64,000 nucleotides of DNA from Candidatus Scalindua sp. (GCA_030748215.1 JASMMK010000015.1:62001-126000); one strand, 5' to 3'; positions 44,283-53,892 are shown, numbered from the stretch's first letter. Notes: generated by a model from the letters alone, not told the origin. Numbers and translations: made by a program.

Positions 44283-46346
44283 ATGGATAAAAAGCTGAGA
44301 AGTGTATGTCCACATGATTGTCCTGATACATGTGGAATTATCTCGCACGTGGAAGATGGTAAACTTGTTAAGGTTAATGGTGATCCTGACCATTTTGTCA
44401 CCAGGGGTTTTCTCTGTAATAAGGTAATGAACTATCCGGAAAGGGTGTATAGTTCTGACAGAGTTCTATACCCTCTCAAAAGAGTTGGTGAGAAAGGGGC
44501 CGGTAAGTTCGAGAGAATATCGTGGGATGAGGCAACCTATACAATCACGTCTCGGTTTAAGGATATTATTAACAGGCACGGTGCAGAGCCCATCTTGCCA
44601 TTTAGTGGTTCAGGTACATTGGGACTGGTTAATGGTAATGTTGCAGGTAAGCGTTTTTTTAACCGTATGGGAGCATCAGGTCTGGATAGAACTATATGCT
44701 CCAAGGGTGGAAGAATTGGTTATAAATATACATTGGGCGCGTCATTTGGCGCAGACCCATTAGCCATACCACAATCAAAACTGGTAATTTCATGGGGTAC
44801 AAACCCATACTATACTAACATCCATCAGATACCTCTGATAAAGGAAGCAAAGAATAATGGTGCTCTACACGTCGTCATAAATCCCGACAAAATCAAGTCT
44901 GTTGAGATGGCAGATCTCTATATTCAGCCTGCTCCCGGAAGTGACGCTGCACTTGCATTGGGAGTAATGAACGTAATTATTAATGAATCTCTGTATGACA
45001 GCGATTTTGTTGAGAGCCATACAGAGGGTTTCGCCGCATTATCAGAGTGTGTCAGGGAGTACTCACCGGAGAAGGTAGAAGGAATTACCGGTGTAGATAA
45101 AGAGACCATAAGAAAGTTTGCTGCTATCTATGCAGAAAGTAAACCATCGTTCATTTATGCGGGATCCGGGATGCAGCATCACACAAACGGCGGCATGATG
45201 ATACGTACAATCTCATGTCTTCCAGGCCTGGTCGGGGCGTGGAAATATCCCGGTGGTGGAATGTTTTATCCTACCAGTGAAGCGTTTCCGATCCGGTGGG
45301 ACGTACTTGAAGGTAATGATCTCTATCCCGGCACTCCCAGGTCAATTAATATGAATCGGTTGGGGCAGACACTCTTACATGAGGATCCTGCCATTTATGG
45401 CCTGTTTGTTTATAACTCAAATCCGGCAGCCGTGCTCTTTAATCAGCGAAAGGTGATCGCGGGCCTGCAGAGAGAAGATCTGTTTACTGTGGTACATGAA
45501 CAGTTACTCACCGATACCGCGCTGTATGCGGATATTGTGTTGCCTGCTACTACTGAGTTTGAGCACACTGATCTGCACTACTCATACTTCCATCTGTCAT
45601 TTCAGCTAAATGAACTGGTAATAGAACCGCTGGGTGAAAGCAGATCAAATTCAGATGCGTTTAACACATTGGCAAAATTAATGGGTTTTCAGGACAGTTG
45701 TTTTGATGATACGGCGATTGACACAATTAACAGTGCATTAGGAGTTGACAGTAGTTATTTACAGGGCATAACGCTGGAGCGTTTGCGAAACGAGGGTGCG
45801 ATTCGCCTGAACATGCCCGGAGAATTTCATATGCCGTATAAAGATCTTAAATTTTACACACCATCCGGAAAGATTGAGTTTTATTCTGAAAAAATGAAAA
45901 GCGATGGGCATGATCCTCTACCGGTTCATATACCTATCGGAGAAGGCCCTTTAACCTCTCCGGCTCTGTATGAAAAATATCCGGTCTATCTACTAACTCC
46001 CTCAGCAAAATCATTCCTGAATTCAAATTTTGCAAATATACGTAAACTGGGGAGTGAAGAAGAGAAACCGATTTTAGAATTAAACTCACTTAATGCCGGG
46101 AGGCGTGGGGTAAAGACTGGTGACATGGTAAGGGTGTTTAACGATAGAGGTGAGTGTATCCTCATGGCGTCTGTAGGAGATTATCTGAAAGAGGGTGTTG
46201 CAATAAACAAAGGTATATGGTGGAATAACCTGAGCCCGGGAGGATGCAACAGCAACCAGACAACACCGGACAGACTGGCAGATATGGGCGGGGGATCAAC
46301 ATATAATACAAATTTAGTACAGATAGAAAAGGTAATCGATAGATAA
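44283..46346 (+). CDS. Molybdopterin oxidoreductase (DMSO-reductase family), cytoplasmic
   Basis: The 687-residue enzyme binds a [4Fe-4S] cluster through CPHDCPDTCGI and FLCNKVMNYPERV, and the bis-MGD cofactor through FSGSGTLGLVNG, WGTNPYYTNIHQIP and the C-terminal domain (SPGGCNSNQTTPDRLADMGG). No twin-arginine signal is present, so it is cytoplasmic. The likely Mo-ligand region reads RTICSKGGRIG. It belongs to a poorly characterised group of ~680-residue oxidoreductases; substrate unknown. A heme-oxygenase-like gene follows 40 bp later on the same strand. Confidence 0.88.
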   Translation: MDKKLRSVCPHDCPDTCGIISHVEDGKLVKVNGDPDHFVTRGFLCNKVMNYPERVYSSDRVLYPLKRVGEKGAGKFERISWDEATYTITSRFKDIINRHGAEPILPFSGSGTLGLVNGNVAGKRFFNRMGASGLDRTICSKGGRIGYKYTLGASFGADPLAIPQSKLVISWGTNPYYTNIHQIPLIKEAKNNGALHVVINPDKIKSVEMADLYIQPAPGSDAALALGVMNVIINESLYDSDFVESHTEGFAALSECVREYSPEKVEGITGVDKETIRKFAAIYAESKPSFIYAGSGMQHHTNGGMMIRTISCLPGLVGAWKYPGGGMFYPTSEAFPIRWDVLEGNDLYPGTPRSINMNRLGQTLLHEDPAIYGLFVYNSNPAAVLFNQRKVIAGLQREDLFTVVHEQLLTDTALYADIVLPATTEFEHTDLHYSYFHLSFQLNELVIEPLGESRSNSDAFNTLAKLMGFQDSCFDDTAIDTINSALGVDSSYLQGITLERLRNEGAIRLNMPGEFHMPYKDLKFYTPSGKIEFYSEKMKSDGHDPLPVHIPIGEGPLTSPALYEKYPVYLLTPSAKSFLNSNFANIRKLGSEEEKPILELNSLNAGRRGVKTGDMVRVFNDRGECILMASVGDYLKEGVAINKGIWWNNLSPGGCNSNQTTPDRLADMGGGSTYNTNLVQIEKVIDR

Positions 46347-46386
46347 AGAGCCTTTTGTGATATAATAACATAAGGAGGTGAGCAAA

Positions 46387-47094
46387 ATGGAAAAAGATAG
46401 AGTACTTGTAAAAGACGTTGTCTTTCCTGTTTTTCAAATGAGGGAAGATTTTAAGCAGAGTCGGCTCATTAAGTATATGGAGGATGAGAGTATTCCTGCT
46501 TCAAAGAGGCTGAACTGGCTGCCTTATTTTACCTACTTTGCCAATTCTTTCTCTGACATTAACAACTATATTCTTCCTTACGAAAAACCTGCCAATGAAT
46601 TCGAGGAGCAGATTAACAGTCATGCCGCAACAGATGCGGAGCACAATTCTCTGATTAACATGGATATGCGGAATCTACAGGACAAGTTTAAGGACTTTAC
46701 TTTTGCCGATTGCCTTGAATTTCTGTGGAATGATAATATTAAAAATAGCAGAATGGTTGCCTATGAGATAGCAAATCTTACGCAGATGGCTTCAAATCCA
46801 TTGGTGCGGTACTGTCTTATCCGTGTTATAGAAGAGTTGGGTAATACCTTCTTTCTTGTTTCACATAATTGTACAGCGGGAGCAGTCGAGAGTAATTATT
46901 TCGGCGATGTCCACCTGGGGTACGAGCCCGGCAGCTTACATGGCTGTGACCCTGAAATGTTCGAGAGTCAGACGCTGACGGCCGATGAAGTAGAAACAGC
47001 AAGATATGTTATGCAGAAATGTTATGATCTTTTTTTTAACATGATAGAAGAGATGTATGACAGAGCACAGGAAAACAGATTTGATTTTGATTAG
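46387..47094 (+). CDS. Uncharacterised heme-oxygenase-like/TenA-like protein
   Basis: The 235-residue all-helical protein has the features of a family I recognise only by pattern: a basic start, EDESIPASKRLNWLPYFTYF, then INSHAATDAEHNSLINMDM with the spaced His/Asp/His set of heme-oxygenase-like diiron proteins, LEFLWNDNIKNSRMVAYEI, EELGNTFFLVSH and YFGDVHLGYEPGSLHGC. A metal-binding oxidase or cofactor role is possible. The ATG has AAGGAGGTG six bases upstream, one of the strongest ribosome-binding sites here, so I prefer it to the GTG at 46378. Confidence 0.7.
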   Translation: MEKDRVLVKDVVFPVFQMREDFKQSRLIKYMEDESIPASKRLNWLPYFTYFANSFSDINNYILPYEKPANEFEEQINSHAATDAEHNSLINMDMRNLQDKFKDFTFADCLEFLWNDNIKNSRMVAYEIANLTQMASNPLVRYCLIRVIEELGNTFFLVSHNCTAGAVESNYFGDVHLGYEPGSLHGCDPEMFESQTLTADEVETARYVMQKCYDLFFNMIEEMYDRAQENRFDFD

Positions 47095-47347
47095 AGTTTT
47101 ACCTATGTCATAAAGTTTTTTCCTTAGCGCCTTCTTGCCCGACGTGCTGTTTGGCAGAAGCGAGAGTAAGCTTTTTGCCTATATTTAATCTTTAAGTATT
47201 TATTTGTAATTTAAAAATTGTGATTTGTTTGTATTTTGCAGTTTGCAGTTTGTGATTTATAAAGTTGTTTTACTATCTGTGTTATGTCCTCGGCGTTTTC
47301 CAGTCCGGGGAAATCTGTAGCCAAGATTTTCTCTTTATTATATTATC
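47095..47347. other. Repeat-bearing intergenic region
   Basis: The 253 bp gap holds degenerate repeat scraps (CTTAGCGCCTTCTTGCC near 47124, TTTGCAGTTTGCAGTTTG near 47236 and CCGGGGAAATCTGTAGCCAA near 47306). No promoter is convincing and no ORF is supported. Confidence 0.4.
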
Positions 47348-47962
47348 ATGAAATCCAGCACCACATCAAAACCCCGCAGATTCATAATGTTTCATAAACC
47401 AAAGGGGACGATTGTTACGCTGTCTGATGAAAAAGGCCGTAAAACGGTTTACGACATTCTGCCCCGGTTTGTTTTCGAGGACAGGTGGATACCTGTAGGA
47501 CGGCTGGACAGGGATTCGAGAGGTCTGTTGCTATTTACTCGCGAAGGCGGATTGAGTGAACTTCTGACTCAACCGGGTAAATTCTCAAAGTTTTATGAAG
47601 TGTGGATTCGTGGACGAATCACTGAAGAGCAGATGCAACAGACTTTACTGGGTGTTAAAACCTCAATAGATGTGTTGAAGTTTAAAGGAGTAGAGATTCT
47701 TGGATATGCAGGCCCCAAGACCCGGTTGATGGTAGAGCTGAAGGAAGGAAAGAACCGGCACATTCGACGTGTTTTTGGTGCTCTTCAGGATTCACAATCT
47801 CATACACCTTTAAAGGTGCTGGATCTGAAGCGGCTGCAGATAGGTTCTGTTAAACTTGATATACCCTCCTCCAACTGGAGATTCCTTACACATGAAGAGG
47901 AAAATTCTCTGATAAATGGCACTTCCCGGACAAAACGAAGAGGCCGAAAAACAAGACGCTGA
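47348..47962 (+). CDS. Pseudouridine synthase, RluE/RsuA family
   Basis: The 204-residue enzyme has the catalytic GRLDRDSRGLLLFTREG (about residues 58-74) with the conserved Asp, KFYEVWIRGRIT and GKNRHIRRVFGAL. It isomerises uridine in rRNA. It lacks the N-terminal S4 RNA-binding domain, starting directly at RRFIMFHKPKGTIVTLSDEK, so it is closest to RluE (23S rRNA U2457). A basic tail (RTKRRGRKTRR) may help bind RNA. The target cannot be read from sequence. Confidence 0.88.
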   Translation: MKSSTTSKPRRFIMFHKPKGTIVTLSDEKGRKTVYDILPRFVFEDRWIPVGRLDRDSRGLLLFTREGGLSELLTQPGKFSKFYEVWIRGRITEEQMQQTLLGVKTSIDVLKFKGVEILGYAGPKTRLMVELKEGKNRHIRRVFGALQDSQSHTPLKVLDLKRLQIGSVKLDIPSSNWRFLTHEEENSLINGTSRTKRRGRKTRR

Positions 47963-48091
47963 CACTTTCGGTCGCTGCTCCTATAGCAATAATGGTTGTT
48001 CTAACTTGCTTCTCCCTCATTTCAAATGATATAATGCCCGGATTAGTATTACAATTTTAACTATAGAATAACAATAAGCTGAGGATATCAA

Positions 48092-48847
48092 CTGAGTATT
48101 AACAGTGACTCATTAAAGGGAAAGACGGCTCTTGTTACCGGTGCTGCCAAACGCATTGGTAAAGCTATCGCTCACGTATTGGCTCAAAACCATGTAAACG
48201 TTATAATGCACTACTGCTCTTCCCCTGACAAGGATGTAGATGAAGCATTAACAGACATTAACGTACCCGGTGTGGAGACCTGGAAATTTCAGTCAGATTT
48301 TTCCAATATTGATAATGTAGACAGCTTTTTTGACAAGATAAAGAGTTCAATAGGTACAGTTGACTTTCTGATTAACAATGCATCCATATTCACTCCCTCA
48401 AAACTTACAACACTTTCCGTCCGGGAGTTGAACCACACATTGGCGATAAACTCAATAGCACCATTCAGGCTTTCACAACATGTAGCGAAACAGAATATGG
48501 AGGGATCTATTATCAATATATTAGACAGCCGTGTGAAACGATACGATATGAATTATGCTGCCTATCAACTGAGTAAAAATATGTTGCATAACATGACTGA
48601 AATGATGGCGGTGGAATTTGCGCCTCAAATCCGTGTTAACGGCATCGCTCCCGGTATGATATTGCCTCCGGATGGAAAAGATGAATCGCATGTCCGGAAA
48701 GTAATCCGGAGAAACCTGTTCAATCGTTCCGGCAAACTGTCTGACATAACAGATGCTGTACTTTTTCTTTTATCAAACACATTTATTACCGGAGAAGTTC
48801 TTTTTATAGACGGTGGCCAGAATCTCAAAGGAGAACCAAATGAGTGA
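48092..48847 (+). CDS. SDR-family reductase, FolM-like, apparent CTG start
   Basis: The protein of about 251 residues starts, in my reading, at CTG 48092, giving MSINSDSLKGKTALVTGAAK with the Rossmann motif GAAKRIGKA. GAGGA at 48081-48085 sits six bases before it. The frame is closed by a TGA at 48080, and no ATG or GTG is available upstream of the Rossmann glycines. The catalytic set is present: LINNASIFTPS, Ser in INILDSRV, and YAAYQLSK with Tyr and Lys. It overlaps folB by eight bases, so a dihydromonapterin/dihydrofolate reductase role (FolM type) fits. Confidence 0.82.
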   Translation: MSINSDSLKGKTALVTGAAKRIGKAIAHVLAQNHVNVIMHYCSSPDKDVDEALTDINVPGVETWKFQSDFSNIDNVDSFFDKIKSSIGTVDFLINNASIFTPSKLTTLSVRELNHTLAINSIAPFRLSQHVAKQNMEGSIINILDSRVKRYDMNYAAYQLSKNMLHNMTEMMAVEFAPQIRVNGIAPGMILPPDGKDESHVRKVIRRNLFNRSGKLSDITDAVLFLLSNTFITGEVLFIDGGQNLKGEPNE

Positions 48848-49226
48848 AATTTTTGCAAACGATGATAAGATCTACATCCGGGATCTGTCGATACGTTGTA
48901 TAATCGGCGTTAATGAGGATGAACGGACAGAGAAGCAGGACGTTGTTATCAATGTTGTCCTGTTCACCGATACCAGGAAAGCGGGGCAGACAGATGCCCT
49001 GGAAGATTCGGTTGATTATAAGAAAGTTAAAAAAGCTATTCTTTCCCTGGTAGAGAGTTCGGAATTTTTGTTGATTGAAAAACTTGCTGACGAGATCGCG
49101 AAAGTCTGCCTTGACGATTCTAAAGTAGAAAAAGTTAATGTCACGGTTGATAAACCGGGTGTGTTAAGATATACTCGTTCTGTAGCGGTTGAAATTGTCC
49201 GTACCAGGGAAAGTTATGGACAATAA
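48840..49226 (+). CDS. folB: Dihydroneopterin aldolase
   Basis: The 128-residue protein matches FolB: IYIRDLSIRCIIGVNEDERT (about residues 11-30) with the family's G-x-x-x-x-E-R, VVINVVLFTDT and SVDYKKVKKAIL, and FLLIEKLADEIAKVCL with the catalytic Glu/Lys region. It splits dihydroneopterin to 6-hydroxymethyl-dihydropterin and glycolaldehyde in folate synthesis. It overlaps the SDR gene by eight bases and folK by eleven, so the three are translationally coupled. Confidence 0.93.
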   Translation: MSEIFANDDKIYIRDLSIRCIIGVNEDERTEKQDVVINVVLFTDTRKAGQTDALEDSVDYKKVKKAILSLVESSEFLLIEKLADEIAKVCLDDSKVEKVNVTVDKPGVLRYTRSVAVEIVRTRESYGQ

Positions 49227-49737
49227 TGTAGTGGTGGCGTACATAGGTGTTGGCAGTAATATAGAGCCGGAAAGTAACATTACAGATGCCCTGACGCGTT
49301 TAAGTAAGCACGTGGATATAACCGGGATCTCATCTTTTTACAAAACTGCTCCGCTTTTAAGAGAGAATCAGGACTATTATTTGAACGGTGTATGGCAGAT
49401 AACCACTTCCATGCTTCCGGGAAAACTTAAGTTTGGTGTACTGAGAAGGATAGAAAAAGAGCTGCATCGCAACAGGGAGTCTGATAAATACGCGCCAAGA
49501 ACAATAGATCTGGATATATTGCTTTATAACGATATGGTAATGCAGGAAGACAATCTTACAATACCTGACCCTGATATCAGCAAGCGTTCATTTATAGCCT
49601 TCCCTCTCTCCGAATTAAACCCTGATCTGGTTATGCCTGATACAAAAGAACCGCTTATCGATGTATTGAGTGTACTATCAAAGGAGAATATGATAGCGGA
49701 TAAAACATTTACTGAAAAACTGAGGAGGATGGTTTAG
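49216..49737 (+). CDS. folK: 2-amino-4-hydroxy-6-hydroxymethyldihydropteridine pyrophosphokinase
   Basis: The 173-residue enzyme follows folB: VVAYIGVGSNIEPESNITDA at the N-terminus, then SSFYKTAPLLRENQDYYLNG, and the metal and pterin site RNRESDKYAPRTIDLDILLY (residues near 80-99; HRNRESDKYAPRTIDLDI) with the two aspartates. It transfers pyrophosphate from ATP to 6-hydroxymethyl-dihydropterin. I start at ATG 49216 (MDNNVVVAYIG), overlapping the folB end. No folP is adjacent. Confidence 0.93.
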   Translation: MDNNVVVAYIGVGSNIEPESNITDALTRLSKHVDITGISSFYKTAPLLRENQDYYLNGVWQITTSMLPGKLKFGVLRRIEKELHRNRESDKYAPRTIDLDILLYNDMVMQEDNLTIPDPDISKRSFIAFPLSELNPDLVMPDTKEPLIDVLSVLSKENMIADKTFTEKLRRMV

Positions 49738-49804
49738 CTAAAGTTGAAAAGTTCACTTATTTATACTTTGTGTTCTTTGTGTGAGAATTAGTATTTTAAA
49801 GCCT

Positions 49805-50272
49805 ATGAATATAAAATATCTGTTTAATATTATGATAGTGGTTGTGGTTTTAAGCATCTCTGCGTGTACAAGGGATATTGTGGAAGAGGCTGTCTCTCCT
49901 GAAGAGAGTGCCATAGATTTGGCAAAGACGTGCATTGTAGTGGATGAAGAAGCCACCGGTCTTAAAATGAGTGCGCAGGAAGCTATTACGTTATGGGAAA
50001 AAGAGCCGCAATTCACTTCCGTAGGTTGGGAAACGATAGACGTTGACGAATCAGTATATTTTGTTACGTTTCACTATAGAGTAAATGAGATAAAACAGCT
50101 ATGGGCGTTTCATGTTGCCCTGCAAGATGGTACTGTTGAAAAGATAGAACTGGGCGAGGACGGCCTGGAAGGTAATCGCTACATGTCCAGGATTATCAGC
50201 ACATCGTCATATCCCAGGGAAGAGCTGGCAGTGAAGGTGAAAGAAGTTCTTAAAAGACTGGTATTTCAGTAA
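49805..50272 (+). CDS. Small lipoprotein, unknown
   Basis: The 155-residue product has a lipobox (VVVLSISACTRD) after a hydrophobic N-terminus and should be membrane-anchored. The mature part is compact and acidic: VVDEEATGLKMSAQEAITLW, then VYFVTFHYRVNEIKQLWAFH and a helical tail. No known domain is recognised. It is 67 bp after folK; the start ATG 49805 fits the signal peptide better than the one at 49781. Confidence 0.65.
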   Translation: MNIKYLFNIMIVVVVLSISACTRDIVEEAVSPEESAIDLAKTCIVVDEEATGLKMSAQEAITLWEKEPQFTSVGWETIDVDESVYFVTFHYRVNEIKQLWAFHVALQDGTVEKIELGEDGLEGNRYMSRIISTSSYPREELAVKVKEVLKRLVFQ

Positions 50273-50315
50273 CTAATACTAGTCACCTCGCAAGCCGGAC
50301 CTCGTAATCAGTCTC

Positions 50316-50717
50316 TTAGGTAGCGCTTTTCATGATATCTGACAAAAGTTTGTATGTTTCAGCCCAAGCATCCTTGACGTCTGGTGTAAAGTCTTTACCT
50401 AATCCCTGTTCTAAAGTCCAGAGAAGCGCCTCTCCGACAGTTTCGTAATATTCGTCTTTCACACCATATCCAACGTGGCGTTTCCCCAAATCCTGAATTG
50501 TTAGTATTATTGTGTCAAGCCTATCCAGGCCTGTAACCGCATAATCTAACATCTGCATAAGCATCTTACCTTGAGTCTTCATATCTCCATTAAAAAGTGA
50601 TTTCAACGAGGGATCTAACTCAAAAAGACGATTGTAAAACAGCTTTGCGGCTTCTTCAGAAATAGGACGCACTTTATCAAAGGTATCTTGAACTAACTTT
50701 ATTTGATCGACTTTCAT
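50316..50717 (-). CDS. Single-domain globin, Vitreoscilla-hemoglobin type
   Basis: The 133-residue protein has the globin sequence typical of flavohemoglobin/Vgb heme domains: IKLVQDTFDKVRPISEEAAK, FYNRLFELDPSLKSLF with the CD-region Phe, ILTIQDLGKRHVGYGVKDEY with the proximal His (about residue 84), and VGEALLWTLEQGLG. It has no reductase domain, so it would need a partner reductase to detoxify nitric oxide or carry oxygen. I start at ATG 50717, with GGAG eight bases upstream. NO handling would suit a nitrogen-cycle organism. Confidence 0.92.
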   Translation of the reverse strand: MKVDQIKLVQDTFDKVRPISEEAAKLFYNRLFELDPSLKSLFNGDMKTQGKMLMQMLDYAVTGLDRLDTIILTIQDLGKRHVGYGVKDEYYETVGEALLWTLEQGLGKDFTPDVKDAWAETYKLLSDIMKSAT

Positions 50718-50930
50718 CGCATTTCTCCAGATAGTATTTACAAGTATTCTTCTCTCTTCTATATGTAACAATTCCTGCATTCTGATGGTTCCTGTTTTAA
50801 TCTCTTCCGGCATAGTCGGATGATATAAAAAATTACTTATCTCTATTGAACATTACACTCAGAATCGTATAATACAGCGAGACACAAAGGTATATTATAA
50901 AATGTATTGGACCATGTGGAGGAGTAGAAA

Positions 50931-51140
50931 ATGTTTTTAAAACACAAAGCTAACGGCGATCTGGTTGAGATCCTGACTTTAAAGGAACTGTTTGATCCTT
51001 GTCAAGGAGAAGTGGTGGGCCGTTATCAACAGGGGGAAGAGGTGCAGGATCCGGAGAAATTAGAAAAAGTAGAGTTGCTCTTTCCTTCCGGTGAGGTACT
51101 GCCCAAATGTTGGATAGATCCGCATTACAAGGATGGCTGA
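50931..51140 (+). CDS. Small conserved protein (acetyltransferase-annotated family)
   Basis: The 69-residue protein follows a recognisable small family (often misnamed acetyltransferase in databases): MFLKHKANGDLVEILTLKEL at the start, DPCQGEVVGRYQQGEEVQDP, and FPSGEVLPKCWIDPHYK at the end. Similar proteins occur in cyanobacteria and planctomycetes, with unknown function. GGAGGAG lies about ten bases before the ATG. It stands alone before the isocitrate dehydrogenase gene. Confidence 0.75.
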   Translation: MFLKHKANGDLVEILTLKELFDPCQGEVVGRYQQGEEVQDPEKLEKVELLFPSGEVLPKCWIDPHYKDG

Positions 51141-51395
51141 TAATTTAGTGATTGATACTTGTCAACAGTCATTAGACAGTGGTCAATGTTCAATTATCAA
51201 CGAGGAGTTATTAATCATAATTACTAATTCTTAATTGTTATAACTTTTATCAGTGTCAATCCGCGAAAATCCGTGGCTAATTTAAGTCTTTTTAACTTTA
51301 GTCACTTCCAGCCCGGATGAATCCGTTCGGACGGGTCGATCACTTTAAATTTTAGTTCACTTATTTACACTTCGTGATTCCTAAGGATTAAAACT
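51141..51395. repeat. Composite of intergenic repeat scraps
   Basis: The gap holds three repeat families in series: GTCAACAGTCATTAGACAGT (from 51163), GTGTCAATCCGCGAAAATCC (51253) and an inverted copy of the CCCG-hairpin family with AACTTTAGTCACTT (51288-51362). The hairpin CCCG...TCCGTTCGGA...CGGG is at about 51314-51338. No ORF is supported. Confidence 0.5.
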
Positions 51396-53636
51396 ATGTC
51401 AGAACAAGAACAGCAACCGGATATTATTTATACCATTACAGATGAAGCGCCTGCACTGGCAACCGCTTCCTTTCTTCCTGTAGTAAAACATTTTGCAAAA
51501 GCTGCAGGAGTTACCATAGGCACCAAGAATATTTCACTGGCCGGCCGTATCATTGCAAATTTCCCTGACAGCCTGACCGTAGAGCAGAAACAGCCTGATG
51601 CCCTGGCTGAGCTAGGTGAGCTTGTTAAATACCCTTTTGCCAATGTAATCAAACTGCCAAATATCAGCGCTTCCATACCACAGCTTAAATCTGCAATCGC
51701 TGAATTGCAGGAGCAGGGGTATGACATACCGGATTATCCGGAAGCGCCTCAGAATGAAGCACTCAAAGATATTCAGGCAAGATATAAGAAGGTTCTGGGA
51801 AGTGCGGTAAACCCGGTTTTGAGAGACGGTAATTCAGACCGCAGACCACCGGCGGCGGTGAAAGAGTACGCCAGGAGGCATCCGCACAAGACGGGAGAGT
51901 GGCGTTCTGATTCAAAAACCCACGTGTCACATATGGACGACGGAGATTTCTTTTCCAACGAAAGCTCTGTTACTATCTCAGGTTCGTCTGTGGGCCGTGC
52001 CAAAATTGAGTTTTTTAATCAAGACATGCAGCTCACGGTTTTGAAAGAGAATTTATCACTGCAGGAAGGAGAAATTGTTGATGCAACGTTCATGAGCCGG
52101 AAGGCCTTGCGCAAGTTCCTTGCAGAACAGATTGAAGATGCAAAGGAGAAGGGCATCTTGTTCTCTTTGCATCTGAAAGCCACAATGATGAAGGTCTCTG
52201 ACCCGATTATCTTTGGCCAGGCTGTTGAAGTGTTCTTTGCAGATCTATTTGATAAACATGGTGATGTTTTTGAAGAATTAGGTGTTAATCCTGACAACGG
52301 TCTGGGTGATGTGTATGCCAGGATTGAGAGTCTGCCGGAAGCACAGAGAGAGGAGATTGAGGCAGATATACTGACCTGCCTTGATACACAGGCCGATCTT
52401 TACATGGTAAATTCAGACAAGGGCATAACAAACTTACATGTTCCGAGTAACGTGATAATTGACGCCTCCCTGCCACCTATCATTCGTGACGGTGGAAAAG
52501 CTTGGGGACCGGATGGAAAAGCACATGATGTTAAAGCTGTTGTGCCGGATACCAGTTATGCAGGTATATATGATGAAACAGTAAAATTCTGTATTGAAAA
52601 CGGGGCGTTTGACCCTGCAACAATGGGAAGTGTAGCCAATGTTGGTCTTATGGCGGGAAAAGCTGAGGAGTACGGTTCCCATGATCAAACCTTTAAAGTG
52701 CCAGAGGATGGGACAATTCGTGTGGTCGATGAAGAGGGTGTAACAATTCACGAACATGACGTAGAGGAGGGTGATATCTGGCGCTTGTGTCAGGCCCAGG
52801 ATGCGCCTATCAGAAACTGGGTTGAATTGGGGGTCGAAAGAGTTAAAGTAACCGGCTCGCCGGCGGTTTTCTGGCTAGATAGAGAGAGGGCGCATGATGC
52901 TCAGCTTATTGAAAAGGTAAACCGTTACCTGTCAGATCTTGATTCGGACGGTAATCTGAATATTCAAATTTTGTCTCCGGTTGACGCTATATGCTACACA
53001 CTGAAACGTATGAAAGATGGGCTGGATACGATCTCAATCACAGGAAATATTTTGCGCGATTATCTGACAGATCTATTCCCCATTCTTGAACTCAACACCA
53101 GTGCCAAAATGCTCTCGATCGTCGGGCTGTTGAACGGCGGCGGACTGTTTGAAACAGGCGCGGGGGGCTCTGCACCCAAGCATGTACAGCAGTTTCTGGA
53201 AGAGGGACATCTGCGGTGGGACTCCCTTGGCGAGTTTGCGGCTATTGCCGCGTCATTGCAGTACCTCAGCACTGCACGCGAAAATGTGAAAGCGGGTATT
53301 GTCGCCAAAGCGTTAGACCAGGCAACGGCAATGCTCCTGGACAATAACCAGTCACCATCCAGCAGGGTGAATGAGTTGGATAACAGGGGAAGCCAGTTCT
53401 ACCTCACACTATACTGGGCACAGGCACTGGTAGAGCAGGAAGAGAACCCTGAACTCCGGGAATACTTTACTCCGCTTGCAGAATCATTGGCAGCAGGAGA
53501 AGAACAGATTATAAAAGAGTTGAATGACGCACAGGGTAATGAAGTAGATCTGGGGGGATACTACCATCCTGACCCTGAGAAAGTAGCAAAAGCCACGCGC
53601 CCAAGTCCTACATTGAATGCTGCATTAAGATCGTGA
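51396..53636 (+). CDS. icd: Isocitrate dehydrogenase, monomeric NADP type
   Basis: The 746-residue protein is the large single-chain isocitrate dehydrogenase (usually ~740 residues): [20 protein letters not shown] at the start, then [20 protein letters not shown] for substrate binding, [14 protein letters not shown] and [18 protein letters not shown], and [20 protein letters not shown]. It oxidises isocitrate to 2-oxoglutarate with NADP. Ribosome-binding site AAGGAT lies nine bases before the ATG. It is separate from other TCA genes here, and from citrate synthase or aconitase. Confidence 0.96.
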   Translation: MSEQEQQPDIIYTITDEAPALATASFLPVVKHFAKAAGVTIGTKNISLAGRIIANFPDSLTVEQKQPDALAELGELVKYPFANVIKLPNISASIPQLKSAIAELQEQGYDIPDYPEAPQNEALKDIQARYKKVLGSAVNPVLRDGNSDRRPPAAVKEYARRHPHKTGEWRSDSKTHVSHMDDGDFFSNESSVTISGSSVGRAKIEFFNQDMQLTVLKENLSLQEGEIVDATFMSRKALRKFLAEQIEDAKEKGILFSLHLKATMMKVSDPIIFGQAVEVFFADLFDKHGDVFEELGVNPDNGLGDVYARIESLPEAQREEIEADILTCLDTQADLYMVNSDKGITNLHVPSNVIIDASLPPIIRDGGKAWGPDGKAHDVKAVVPDTSYAGIYDETVKFCIENGAFDPATMGSVANVGLMAGKAEEYGSHDQTFKVPEDGTIRVVDEEGVTIHEHDVEEGDIWRLCQAQDAPIRNWVELGVERVKVTGSPAVFWLDRERAHDAQLIEKVNRYLSDLDSDGNLNIQILSPVDAICYTLKRMKDGLDTISITGNILRDYLTDLFPILELNTSAKMLSIVGLLNGGGLFETGAGGSAPKHVQQFLEEGHLRWDSLGEFAAIAASLQYLSTARENVKAGIVAKALDQATAMLLDNNQSPSSRVNELDNRGSQFYLTLYWAQALVEQEENPELREYFTPLAESLAAGEEQIIKELNDAQGNEVDLGGYYHPDPEKVAKATRPSPTLNAALRS

Positions 53637-53858
53637 ATCGTCATAGTAAGTTTGAAGTTTAAAGTGACTAAAGCCATAGGGATTGAATATTTAATATTGA
53701 AGATTGCAAAGAAAAGAATTTAGACACTGATTTCCACATATAAAGGAATCCCGGAGAATGCTTTAAATTTATATAATATTTACTTGCTTTAATGATTATG
53801 TGTGATACCATGTAACTAGTTGGTTGTAATGTTGTTAGATTTGTATATGCATATATGA

Positions 53859-53892
53859 AGGCTACAAGGTTTCCAATCTTGTGGCTTTTTTT
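53859..53892 (+). terminator. Intrinsic terminator, possibly an attenuator ahead of cspA
   Basis: AGGCTACAAG (53859-53868), a nine-base loop and CTTGTGGCTT (53878-53887) form a stem with G-U pairs, directly followed by a T-run (53886-53892). It ends 43 bases before the cspA ATG, leaving little room for a separate promoter, so it could attenuate cspA transcription. Confidence 0.6.

Noticed and set aside
48179-48847. Short SDR gene starting at TTG 48179
   Set aside because: This start would remove the whole glycine-rich NAD(P)-binding motif that is clearly encoded upstream in the same frame.
52019-53344. Long minus-strand ORFs opposite isocitrate dehydrogenase and other genes
   Set aside because: They mirror the codons of clear real genes, contain no known motifs and lack ribosome-binding sites.
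53749-53777. Promoter at TATAAT 53772 before cspA
   Set aside because: The -10 match is perfect but no -35 box lies at 15-19 bp, and the area is AT-rich, so chance is likely.
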